64,000 bases of DNA. Source: Streptococcus parasanguinis. Its GTDB lineage: Bacteria; Bacillota; Bacilli; Lactobacillales; Streptococcaceae. The notes under the pieces are model-generated. The model was given only the letters and a program-made list of their open reading frames with translations, ran no database searches and was not told the origin of the DNA. Where the stretch lies: the NCBI RefSeq assembly GCF_018499505.1, contig NZ_JAHDAC010000002.1, forward strand, positions 62,001 through 126,000. The letters are read 5' to 3'. Within the stretch, counting starts at the first letter, position 1. Each line of letters begins with the position of its first letter. Made by a program: the position numbers and the translations under genes. This document shows, piece after piece, positions 54,102 to 62,369 of this stretch.

Positions 54102-55099
54102 GATGCTTCTCCTTCAAAAATTGCTGTTATTTCTTTAATTAAAGCTAGTTCTCTGCATAATTTATGATATTCAGACACCAAAGATAGTTGATCAATATCT
54201 TCCGGTTTTTGAGGAGTCGGAAAGATATAGCGATCGGTATACAAAGAAATAAATAGTTTCTTGTCTTTCAAAAATACACACATGGCATTTTGAGATATTT
54301 GTCGATCAAACCATTCCAGCATCTTAGGGGTGAGAAATTTACGGGCAGACAGTTCATCCGTACAGTAGATATTGTAATTCTCGTTATTGCGAATATCCTC
54401 GGTTTCAATCTGAACTTCATTTCCTCTGGCTCCAGGATAAACCCCATTCACCTCCCTCTTAAAAAGAAAGGATTTCTTGGTTGGCACAACCCGAAGATGA
54501 CCGGAGAAATTGATCGGTAGACATAAAGAGAACACTTGTCCAAGAAAATCTGTAACTTCCACATGTTCCGTCCTCGTATGTCCATTAGATGTCCGGTAAC
54601 GAGTCTCCGTATGATGGGCATAGAGATTTGACACCGTTAGCTCTTTGTCATCATGAAACGATAGTTCTTTGAAACATAGAAAATCAGTCGACCGAGGACA
54701 TAAGTGCGAAAGAGCTTCAGAAGGGATGGAACCGTCCTCTTTGATCGAAGCCTTAGGAAAAACTTCCTTTAATACAGGCGTCAGGATATCATCAAGATAG
54801 ATCTCATCGTTCGATCGAATTCGATCCCCAAACAAGGCTTTTCGTTTTTTATATTGCGGCCAATAATACAAACCAACAACTAAAAGGATCAAAGGAATAG
54901 CTGCAAAACGCAATAAAATGAGAGACAGTATAGCGCAAATAATACCAAAAGATCGCAAAACATTCCACTGAAGATTGTTCTTCATCTGTTCTCGGATCAA
55001 TCCGATGGCATCCTGAAATTGTTTGGAGTTTTCAAGCTCTTCAATTTTCTGCGAATAGTCTGTAGATGCTGAATCATTAGAATGATAGAAATCTCCCAA
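54098..55099 (-). CDS. DUF3137 membrane protein
   Basis: 333 aa. A cytosolic N-terminus (about 45 residues) is followed by two close membrane helices (about 48-84), then a large soluble domain with HAEVTDFLGQ-like strands typical of DUF3137. The start is a TTG at 55099 with AAGGAG nine bases upstream; the first ATG lies 38 codons in. It is paired with lemA, a common genomic association. The function is unknown. Confidence 0.8.
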   Translation of the reverse strand: MGDFYHSNDSASTDYSQKIEELENSKQFQDAIGLIREQMKNNLQWNVLRSFGIICAILSLILLRFAAIPLILLVVGLYYWPQYKKRKALFGDRIRSNDEIYLDDILTPVLKEVFPKASIKEDGSIPSEALSHLCPRSTDFLCFKELSFHDDKELTVSNLYAHHTETRYRTSNGHTRTEHVEVTDFLGQVFSLCLPINFSGHLRVVPTKKSFLFKREVNGVYPGARGNEVQIETEDIRNNENYNIYCTDELSARKFLTPKMLEWFDRQISQNAMCVFLKDKKLFISLYTDRYIFPTPQKPEDIDQLSLVSEYHKLCRELALIKEITAIFEGEAS

Positions 55100-55137
55100 T
55101 CAACTCCACTCCTTTCTGACACGAGGCACTTTACTAT

Positions 55138-55166
55138 ATTATAACACCAACATAACTTTGTAGCAA
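55138..55166 (-). promoter_or_regulatory. Promoter of DUF3137-lemA
   Basis: On the - strand: TTGCTA (55161-55166), 17-bp spacer, TATAAT (55138-55143). It lies downstream of the ncRNA terminator, so the RNA is not simply its leader. Confidence 0.7.
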
Positions 55167-55202
55167 CTGTATTATAATAGTTTTCAGTTCTTTGAAGACA
55201 CA

Positions 55203-55231
55203 AAAAAATCCTGATCCGAAGACCAGGATTT
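55203..55231 (-). terminator. Terminator of the intergenic RNA
   Basis: AAATCCTG and CAGGATTT form an 11-bp stem closed by a UUCG loop, then T7 on the - strand. Confidence 0.9.
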
Positions 55232-55352
55232 GAGGCACCTTTCGGTGAGAACAGCCGGTTCACACAACTGTTCAAGGTCCGCTCCTGCGTTACAATTGAA
55301 TGTAGACCTCCTCAGCGCAAAAGGCTCCTAAGAGCCAATCGACTCATCGCAT
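55203..55352 (-). ncRNA. Structured intergenic RNA of unknown family
   Basis: An independent unit of about 150 nt. The fold (coordinates on +) is a closed four-way junction: closing stem 55231-55235/55310-55314; hairpin CACC-GAAA-GGUG 55236-55247; hairpin GAACAG/CUGUUC 55249-55273; and arm 55275-55279/55305-55309. The last arm splits into CGC-AGGA-GCG (55280-55289) and a 4-bp hairpin (55291-55304). Only three bases are unpaired between stems. A 5' hairpin GGCUC-UUAG-GAGCC lies at 55323-55336. A UUCG-capped terminator ends it. It is not 4.5S RNA, tmRNA or RNase P by their hallmark sequences. Confidence 0.75.
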
Positions 55353-55358
55353 GAATCT

Positions 55359-55388
55359 AGTTTACCATGAACATCCACAAACTGTCAA
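55359..55388 (-). promoter_or_regulatory. Promoter of the intergenic RNA
   Basis: On the - strand: perfect TTGACA (55383-55388, overlapping the stop codon of the upstream gene), 18-bp spacer, TAAACT (55359-55364). Transcription should begin near 55352. Confidence 0.75.
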
Positions 55389-56044
55389 GAAGGTAGGTAC
55401 TTGCTTCCTTCTCGAATACTCAAAGGAGATAACTGCTCTCGATAACGGTCGATAAAGGCCCCTACCCAATCCGGATTAACCTTGGAATAATTGCGTAAAC
55501 TCCAGCCGATTGCCTTATTTATAAAGAACTCGCTTTGACCTAGATTATTGAGGATCACTTTTTCTAACAAATCCGTATCTGTTTTTTCTTTCCTCATAAG
55601 CTGGTGATCAATGGCAATCCGCCTCAACCAAAAGTCCTGATCCTTACTCCAATCCAGCATAACCTGCTTGGTTTCTGGATAGGTGAAAGTAATCTCTCCG
55701 ATGATGCGGTCCAACTGATCAATACTATCCCACCATGATTTGGTTTGAGCCAATTTCTTTAACTTTGGAAAATCTTCAGGTCTAAGCTCTTTCTTCTTTT
55801 TATCCAGATAATCCATAGCAATATATTGGAACTCACGGTACGGTTGCTGCCAACACTCTTCCACAAAAGTCCAATCAATTGGATCCTTTATGAAAGGTTT
55901 AAAAAACTCTCTTTCAATCTTTTTGAGAATTGGTTTTTGAACGCCAAGAAAGCTGAATTTATTTTTCATATAAGCTTCCATTGCTGGGACTTTCGCTGGA
56001 TCAGCTTGGTTTTCTAACAATTTCAAAAGAATTTTTGTATCCAT
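55385..56044 (-). CDS. DNA alkylation repair enzyme (AlkD-like)
   Basis: 219 aa, all-helical HEAT-like repeats. KNKFSFLGVQKPILKKIER, the aromatic WWDSIDQLDRIIGE (about residues 108-121) and DQDFWLRRIAIDHQL with the Asp/Arg pair used by AlkC/AlkD glycosylases are visible. Such enzymes excise N3/N7-alkyl purines. It is 14 bp downstream of cls and may share its transcript. Confidence 0.88.
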   Translation of the reverse strand: MDTKILLKLLENQADPAKVPAMEAYMKNKFSFLGVQKPILKKIEREFFKPFIKDPIDWTFVEECWQQPYREFQYIAMDYLDKKKKELRPEDFPKLKKLAQTKSWWDSIDQLDRIIGEITFTYPETKQVMLDWSKDQDFWLRRIAIDHQLMRKEKTDTDLLEKVILNNLGQSEFFINKAIGWSLRNYSKVNPDWVGAFIDRYREQLSPLSIREGSKYLPS

Positions 56045-56058
56045 ATGATTCCTCTTTT

Positions 56059-57633
56059 TTACATCAAAGGTCCAATCAGAGAAAAGAGATAGCCGCCCAG
56101 ACGATGAGCCATAGGAATTTTAGATAAACTTTCTAGAGTGACTTCCTCTGAGAGAGCCTGGGTTCTCTCAAAATCTTGTTCAATGTTAAGCACTTCTGGA
56201 TTCTTATAAAGATAAACCCCATCTTCAAAATTTTGATAGAGACTTCGGTAGTCTGTATTAATGGTTCCTACCACAGCTTGTTGGCTATCAGAAACATAAA
56301 CTTTAGCATGGACAAAGCCTGGGGTATAGCGGAAAATACGGACGCCAGCATCCAAGAGGACTTTAAAATATGTAGTCGCAATATCAAAGGCATACTGTTT
56401 ATCTGGAATCCCTGGCATAATGATACGAACATCTACACCACGTCTGGCAGCGAAAGTCATAGCTCTAACCAATTCATCATCCAAAATCAGATAAGGTGTC
56501 ATGATGTGAACATAATCGGTCGAAGTATTCAGTAAATGAAGATAAACATCCTCAGCCACTTTGTGATAAGTCAATGGAGAATTGCCATAAGGGAGTACAA
56601 AGCCCTGACTCTTTCTTTGTTGAGGTTTTTCTTGTAGATAGCGGTCCATATCTGTTTTATCCTCTGCTCCGGTCACTGACCACATGGTCAAAAAGAGAGC
56701 TTTCAGTGTTTGAACTGCTGAACCATCTAAACGAAGGGCCGTGTCCTTCCAATGACCAAAGCGTTCTCGTTTATTAACATACTCGTCAGCGATATTAACG
56801 CCACCAGTATAAGCAACCTGCCCATCAATCACCGTAATTTTTCGATGGTCTCGGTAATTGTAATAGGTTGATAGAATAGGCTTGACTGGTGAGAAGGCCT
56901 GAGCTTTAATCCCAACCTTGTGCAAGCGCTCGATATAATCATAGGACAAGGTAGTCATCTCATTCATCCCATCAAACATGACACGAACGTCCAGACCTGC
57001 CTTGGCCTTCTCCTCTAAAATGGCTAAAATCTCACCCCACATGATTCCTTCGTCAATGATGAAATATTCCATGAAGATATAGCGCTCGGCCTTTTTCAAA
57101 TCCTCCAACAAGGCTGGAAGCATGTCATCTCCAAGTGGAAAATAGGTAACCTCTGTGTTACTGTAGATAGGAAACCGTGCTGGACTATGCTCCAAAAAAT
57201 ATGCTAATTTCTGTAATTGGCGATCACTTTGGGATAAATAATCAGCAACTTCTGGATCGGTGCTTAAATGGTCGGATGCCTGCACTGTAGCATCCTCAAG
57301 CCGTTTTTTCAAACGTCTCACACCCAAATCAGCTAAGGAAAAGTAAAGCAGAGCCGTCCCAAAAATTGGAAAGAGGGCAATGATAATCACCCAGGACAGT
57401 TTGGAACGAGAATCCATGGAACGATTGAGCAAGTAAAAGAAGGTAAAGACACTCAACAAGTGTTCCCATAAGATAATGGATGGGAAATGCTCTTGTAGGC
57501 TGAGATATGAAAAAACAAGAAAGGCCAATTCCAGTAAGAAGAACAGGAGGATGGGAACCTTTCGGTTAAGTAGAATTTTAGCCCATCTTGAGGGCTTTTG
57601 GGGTAACAGTCTAGCACTTTGTTCTTGAGTCAT
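56059..57633 (-). CDS. cls: Cardiolipin synthase
   Basis: 524 aa. Two N-terminal membrane helices (about residues 28-70), a PLDc_N segment, and two HKD catalytic motifs: HRKITVIDG (about 248-256) and HAKVYVSD (about 430-437). It condenses two phosphatidylglycerol molecules into cardiolipin at the membrane. Length and order fit bacterial ClsA-type enzymes. Confidence 0.94.
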   Translation of the reverse strand: MTQEQSARLLPQKPSRWAKILLNRKVPILLFFLLELAFLVFSYLSLQEHFPSIILWEHLLSVFTFFYLLNRSMDSRSKLSWVIIIALFPIFGTALLYFSLADLGVRRLKKRLEDATVQASDHLSTDPEVADYLSQSDRQLQKLAYFLEHSPARFPIYSNTEVTYFPLGDDMLPALLEDLKKAERYIFMEYFIIDEGIMWGEILAILEEKAKAGLDVRVMFDGMNEMTTLSYDYIERLHKVGIKAQAFSPVKPILSTYYNYRDHRKITVIDGQVAYTGGVNIADEYVNKRERFGHWKDTALRLDGSAVQTLKALFLTMWSVTGAEDKTDMDRYLQEKPQQRKSQGFVLPYGNSPLTYHKVAEDVYLHLLNTSTDYVHIMTPYLILDDELVRAMTFAARRGVDVRIIMPGIPDKQYAFDIATTYFKVLLDAGVRIFRYTPGFVHAKVYVSDSQQAVVGTINTDYRSLYQNFEDGVYLYKNPEVLNIEQDFERTQALSEEVTLESLSKIPMAHRLGGYLFSLIGPLM

Positions 57634-57738
57634 AAAAACCTCTATCGTATAAAAACATCTTCTATGCTGAATAATTTATGGATGGTTTCAAGTGTTATGG
57701 AGCTTTCACTTCATTTAGCTACTGCTCCTTAACAACTC

Positions 57739-58248
57739 TTACTTGATTTTTCTCACTGGCCCATCTATGGTCTTTTGCATCCAGACGATATCATGCCATT
57801 TGTTAAACTTATAGCCAATTTTTGGGAAGTGAGCGACTTGAACATAGCCCCGCTTTTCATGCATGGAAATGCTCGCTTCGTTCGGAACTGCGATACAAGC
57901 CAGAAAGCGTAAGTAGCCTCGTGATTGCAACTCTTCTTCTAAAGCAGTATATAGGGTCGATCCAATCCCTTGTCCACGCGCCTCTTTGGCTAGATAAATA
58001 GACAATTCAGTGGTCCAATCATAGGCAGCGCGTGCATAATAGGTCGAGGCATAGGCATACCCCACAACTTTCCCATCCACTTCTGCGACCAAATAAGGAA
58101 ATTGAGTCAGCGTTTTTGCGATGCGTCTTTCAAATTCCTGGACAGTCGGCACATCAACCTCAAAGGTAATGGCTGTCTCTGTCACATAAGGTTGGTAAAT
58201 CGCTCGGATAGCTGCTGCATCGCTGAGCTGAACGGGTCGAATCATCAT
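57739..58248 (-). CDS. GNAT acetyltransferase (PAT/YncA-like)
   Basis: 169 aa. MIRPVQLSDAAAIRAIYQPYV…AITFEVDVPT matches the phosphinothricin/methionine-sulfone N-acetyltransferase group; acetyl-CoA loop VKEARGQGIGSTL-like at about residues 89-101, and C-terminal HEKRGYVQVAHFPKIGYKFNKWHD. GGAGG precedes the ATG. It likely detoxifies amino-acid-like compounds; the substrate is not determinable. Confidence 0.85.
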   Translation of the reverse strand: MMIRPVQLSDAAAIRAIYQPYVTETAITFEVDVPTVQEFERRIAKTLTQFPYLVAEVDGKVVGYAYASTYYARAAYDWTTELSIYLAKEARGQGIGSTLYTALEEELQSRGYLRFLACIAVPNEASISMHEKRGYVQVAHFPKIGYKFNKWHDIVWMQKTIDGPVRKIK

Positions 58249-58322
58249 GGTGGCCTCCTAATTAGATTATACCTAGTATACCGATATGCCTTCTCACTGT
58301 CAATGAAGGACTAGCAGCAAGC

Positions 58323-58351
58323 AAAAAATCCTGGAATTGTATCCAGGATTT
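58323..58351 (-). terminator. Terminator of the beta-helix protein gene
   Basis: AAATCCTGGA - TACAAT - TCCAGGATTT then T6 on the - strand. Confidence 0.9.
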
Positions 58352-58360
58352 CCATTCTTC

Positions 58361-60388
58361 TTAAACCGTTTGACGTAACCCCATCATCCTGTAAAGGAAT
58401 AAAGCACTCGGAGCTTTCAAAAAGCTCTTTTGCTTGGAATTTGTTGGTTTTAGAACATAGTTAGGTTTGACTGTTTTAGTGACTGTCTTTGCTTGTTTAA
58501 GATTCAGACCGGTTTGTTTTTTAGACGGTAGAACTTTCGATGGTTGAAGGGAAGCTTTCACTGCGCCTACTTGAAGAGGTTTTTCTTTCACCTTCAAGGC
58601 TTGTACAACTGGTTTTGAAGCAGGAGCAGATAGTCCTGCTTGAGCTGAATGAGAGAGTTGACTCATGGTTTGATTGTTTCTGACTTCGACATGGTTTAGG
58701 ATACCTCCATTTGGATTGAGGTGATCGGTAACACCTGTATCAAATGGCGCTACAAATACATTGTCCTCAATGGTGACATTTTTAATATCTCCATAGCGCG
58801 TTTCAACATCAATTGATCCACGATGCTTGTTGTAGATATCGCTCTTCGTTCCTGTACGCTCCAAGAGATTGTGGTGAACCCGAATTCCTTCTTCATTTAG
58901 ATCAAAGTTATGGCCTTTAAAGACAGTCGTCAAGCGAATTCCGGCATCACCGATATTGTCTTTAATCCGATTGTAGGCGATCTCATGGCCTTTCCCACCA
59001 AAGATTCCAATACCCCCAGCGCGCCAACCGAGCTCAATTGTATTGTGCAAGAATTTATTATTTTCTGCTACTGCTGATTCTGTTCCATCCGCAATACTTG
59101 ACCAGCTGGCAAGTCCGTCATCTCCATTCCCACGGATACTAGAATTGCGGACAATCGAATTCTTAGTCCCTTGGGCAAAGTTGACTCCGTCAGCCAGGTT
59201 ATTGCGCAAACGGACATTTTCTACTACTAGACCATCTGTGTACTTCATATCATTTTTTCCAGCATAATCGCCAATCCACATGCCGACTTCAAAATGTTCG
59301 GCCCAAATATCGTGAATATGAGAATTCTTCCCTGGCGTTCCAGAAATGGCCTTGTACTGAGCATTTTCACCATAGCGTGAACGAAGGTTGGAAGAAAGAT
59401 AGACATCGCTAAATTCAACATGGTTGTCTTGGTGAAGGAAGTCAAAACCACCGCCACCAGCTTGGTCGCTAGTGAAATGCAGTTGGGTATGCCAGATACC
59501 GGCCCCTGAAATCTTCATATCAGAAGCATCGATACCGACTTTTCGATTGAGATTAAATCGCCCGGCTGGGATATAGACATTCTTTCCGGTTTGTTTAGCT
59601 TCATAAATCGCATCATAGAGCGCTTGGCTGTCATCAGTATCATCGTTTGGCGTAGCTCCTTTAGAAACAATATTGATAGCATTTTCCCCTTGAGCAATCG
59701 GGTCTGGAGCTTGCTCGAATTCCACAAAGTCAAGACCATAATGGACGTCGTCTGACCAGTTTTTCACCAGTGAAACCACATCTCCTTTTTGAAGCTGAAG
59801 TCCTGGAAGAAGGCTGTGTACTTCATCAAATTGGAACCGAGCGCGTGTATCCGCCTGTGCACTATCGTGTACACCTTTGTCATTCAAGTACTGCCAGTTA
59901 GATGAGGATGAAAGGTCCAATTGTTGAACACTGTGACCATTCACCTGTACATCGAGTTGTCCACTTGCGCCATCTGGTACCGTGTAGCGTACGGTTAAAG
60001 CATTGGCTGGTTCATTGACCTTAAAGGAGACACCATCTCCCTTTTCTTTTAAAGCGACATAGGTCTGATCAGAAGCTTCAATGGCTGTTGATTGACTGTC
60101 TTGAGACTGCTCTACCTCTGCTTTTCCAAGGAGGTTCCCTTTGTCTGCCTCATAACGGGTGTAAGGCATAGATGCGCCATATTGGCTGGTATCTACTTGA
60201 GAGCTAGCGGGATCAGAGGTTGTCGCTTCTTGCCCTTGTGTTTGGACTTGTGCCTGCTCTCCAACTTGATCAGCTGCCACAGATTTTCCAGTCAAAAAAC
60301 AAGCCCCCATGATCGCAATCACGACAGAAAAGACTCCAAGCTTAGACTTGCGAATGCCAAAAATGATATCTTTGTTTAAATGATTCAT
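58361..60388 (-). CDS. Secreted CBM plus right-handed beta-helix glycosidase, GH87-like
   Basis: 675 aa from the ATG at 60388 (a GTG one codon earlier is in frame). A YSIRK-like signal peptide (FGIRKSKLGVFS, cleaved near residue 40), a Gln/Ser/Thr linker, a carbohydrate-binding module of the CBM6/35 type (about 65-225), then a beta-helix (about 235-590). ADGVNF and NGDDGLAS place three Asp at i, i+23 and i+24, the spacing I recall for the catalytic Asp of GH87 alpha-1,3-glucanases. A basic Lys-rich tail replaces an LPXTG anchor. Likely an extracellular glucan hydrolase. Confidence 0.7.
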   Translation of the reverse strand: MNHLNKDIIFGIRKSKLGVFSVVIAIMGACFLTGKSVAADQVGEQAQVQTQGQEATTSDPASSQVDTSQYGASMPYTRYEADKGNLLGKAEVEQSQDSQSTAIEASDQTYVALKEKGDGVSFKVNEPANALTVRYTVPDGASGQLDVQVNGHSVQQLDLSSSSNWQYLNDKGVHDSAQADTRARFQFDEVHSLLPGLQLQKGDVVSLVKNWSDDVHYGLDFVEFEQAPDPIAQGENAINIVSKGATPNDDTDDSQALYDAIYEAKQTGKNVYIPAGRFNLNRKVGIDASDMKISGAGIWHTQLHFTSDQAGGGGFDFLHQDNHVEFSDVYLSSNLRSRYGENAQYKAISGTPGKNSHIHDIWAEHFEVGMWIGDYAGKNDMKYTDGLVVENVRLRNNLADGVNFAQGTKNSIVRNSSIRGNGDDGLASWSSIADGTESAVAENNKFLHNTIELGWRAGGIGIFGGKGHEIAYNRIKDNIGDAGIRLTTVFKGHNFDLNEEGIRVHHNLLERTGTKSDIYNKHRGSIDVETRYGDIKNVTIEDNVFVAPFDTGVTDHLNPNGGILNHVEVRNNQTMSQLSHSAQAGLSAPASKPVVQALKVKEKPLQVGAVKASLQPSKVLPSKKQTGLNLKQAKTVTKTVKPNYVLKPTNSKQKSFLKAPSALFLYRMMGLRQTV

Positions 60389-60418
60389 CACACATTTCTC
60401 CTTTTATTTTTTACAACG

Positions 60419-60448
60419 ATTCTATCCTAATAAAAATTATCATGACAA
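60419..60448 (-). promoter_or_regulatory. Promoter of the beta-helix protein gene
   Basis: On the - strand: TTGTCA (60443-60448), 18-bp spacer, TAGAAT (60419-60424), then an AAAGGAG Shine-Dalgarno. Confidence 0.6.
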
Positions 60449-60531
60449 ACAAGGTGAATTGTGTGAATATTCTGTATCAATTTGTTGCAGATATGTTAAC
60501 CTTTTTAAGTAGTAATAAAAGTGAGTAAGAA

Positions 60532-60564
60532 AAAGAGGCTGAGAATGCTTTCTCAAACCTCTTT
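60532..60564 (-). terminator. Terminator of the ABC exporter operon
   Basis: AAAGAGG / CCTCTTT outer stem with inner GAGAA/TTCTC, then T's on the - strand. Confidence 0.8.
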
Positions 60565-60577
60565 CGATGACATAAGC

Positions 60578-62356
60578 TTATTCCGCTTTTTTATTTGAAA
60601 ATTGGCTATTGTAGAGCTCATAGTAGAATCCTTTATCTGCTAACAAGGATTGGTGATTTCCTTGCTCGATGATTTGCCCATCTTTGAGGACAAGGATTTT
60701 ATCTGCTTCTTGAATGGTAGACAAGCGGTGAGCAATGACAAAGCTAGTCCGCCCTTTCATCAAATTCTTCATCGCTTTTTGAATCAAGAGCTCTAAACGC
60801 GTATCGACAGAAGACGTCGCTTCATCCAAAATCAAGATTTTAGGATCTGCTAGGAGCGCACGCGCAATGGTTAGGAGTTGCTTTTGCCCTAGAGAAATAT
60901 TGCTAGACTCCTGGTTCATTTCCATATTGTAACCACCAGGAAGCGTCCTGATAAAGTGATCGACATTGGCTGCCTTTGCAGCTTCAACAATTTCTTCATC
61001 CGTTGCTTCGAGATTACCAAAGCGAAGGTTTTCTTTGATAGTTCCCTCATATAACCAAGCATCCTGAAGCACCATTCCGAATTGCTTGCGGTAATCTTGC
61101 CGAGATAGATGACGAATATCATGACCATCCACTGTAATCGATCCTGCAGTCACATCGTAAAAGCGCATGAGCAGATTAATCAGAGTTGTTTTCCCTGCTC
61201 CGGTCGGTCCGACAATGGCCACCATTTCACCTGGTTTGACTTCTAGGTTGAAATCACGGATCAAGGGTTTGTCCGCTACATATTGGAAATCAACGTTTTT
61301 AAAGCTGACTTGCCCTGTCAAATCTCCAGAGAGGGTTTCTGTCACATCTGCTACTTCATCTGGCTCATCCATGACTTGGAAAATCCGGTCTAGAGACGAC
61401 TTAGCACTTTGTAGCTGCCCTGCCAATTGGGTTAAGTTTTGAATCGGTTGGTTGATCTGCCAAACATATTGAACGAAGGCCTGCATATTCCCGACAGTCA
61501 AACGACCTGCTAACACTTGCAAACCACCAAACAAAGCGATAATGAGATAAGTCAAATCTGAAATCCCATTTAAAATCGGCATCATTAAGCCAGAAATGAA
61601 ATTAGCCTTGAATCCTACTTTTTGAAGGTGATGGGTAATATCATGAAACTCTTCCTGGGAAGATTTTTCCCGAACGTAGAGCTTAAGGACATTAAAGCCT
61701 GTTAAATTTTCTTGCACAAAGCCGTTCATGGCCCCCAAAACATCTGCCTGCTCTTTAAAGTAAGGCTGAGATTTTTTCATGATAAATCGAGCACTGAAAT
61801 AAGTGATCGGAATGGACAAGATGACCACTAGCCCCAGCTGGATATTTAAGTACAAGACCATGCTGATGACAAAGAGCAAGGTAAAGATAGCATTAACGAT
61901 TTGTAAGAAGGACTGTTGCAAGGCATTCGAGACGGTTTCGACATCGCTAGTAAAACGTCCAAGCAAATCTCCGAACTGATGCCGGTCAAAATAGGAAACG
62001 GGAATGTGATTGATTTTATGAGACAAATCATTTCGCATGTCCTGAACGGTCTTTTGAACAGCATTGGTCATGAAGTAGTTGGAATAATAAGACCCCAACT
62101 CATAGAGGACCCCACGGAATAGATAGAGCGTCATAATGATCGCGATATAGGAGGTATTAAGACCAGCTCCTGCATGTCCTTTTGCCATATCCATGAGGTT
62201 CTTTGTCAACTCCGTAATCGCAAGCCCCAGAACAAAGGGTTCGACCACACTCATGATGACACTTAGGATTTTTAAGAAAATGGACAAGCAAACTTCCAAG
62301 CGATAGGCTCTCAAATAAGTCCATAGTCTAGAAAAACTGTTTTGTTCTTGTTTCAT
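60578..62356 (-). CDS. ABC exporter half-transporter, subunit B
   Basis: 592 aa. Six-helix membrane domain (about 20-310), then an ATPase: Walker A GPTGAGKTT, signature given as NISLGQKQL (a divergent SLGQ form), Walker B ILILDEATSS with the catalytic Glu. It pairs with the gene 13 bp upstream as a heterodimeric multidrug/lipid exporter of the LmrCD/TM287-288 type. Confidence 0.88.
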   Translation of the reverse strand: MKQEQNSFSRLWTYLRAYRLEVCLSIFLKILSVIMSVVEPFVLGLAITELTKNLMDMAKGHAGAGLNTSYIAIIMTLYLFRGVLYELGSYYSNYFMTNAVQKTVQDMRNDLSHKINHIPVSYFDRHQFGDLLGRFTSDVETVSNALQQSFLQIVNAIFTLLFVISMVLYLNIQLGLVVILSIPITYFSARFIMKKSQPYFKEQADVLGAMNGFVQENLTGFNVLKLYVREKSSQEEFHDITHHLQKVGFKANFISGLMMPILNGISDLTYLIIALFGGLQVLAGRLTVGNMQAFVQYVWQINQPIQNLTQLAGQLQSAKSSLDRIFQVMDEPDEVADVTETLSGDLTGQVSFKNVDFQYVADKPLIRDFNLEVKPGEMVAIVGPTGAGKTTLINLLMRFYDVTAGSITVDGHDIRHLSRQDYRKQFGMVLQDAWLYEGTIKENLRFGNLEATDEEIVEAAKAANVDHFIRTLPGGYNMEMNQESSNISLGQKQLLTIARALLADPKILILDEATSSVDTRLELLIQKAMKNLMKGRTSFVIAHRLSTIQEADKILVLKDGQIIEQGNHQSLLADKGFYYELYNSQFSNKKAE

Positions 62357-62369
62357 CTGCTTCTCCTTT

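Noticed and set aside
55203-55352. 4.5S RNA, tmRNA, RNase P RNA or T-box leader for the 55.2-kb RNA
   Set aside because: The hallmark sequences of these RNAs (GGAAGGAAGCAGCC-like loop, tmRNA ends, RNase P core, T-box AGGGTGG bulge) are absent.
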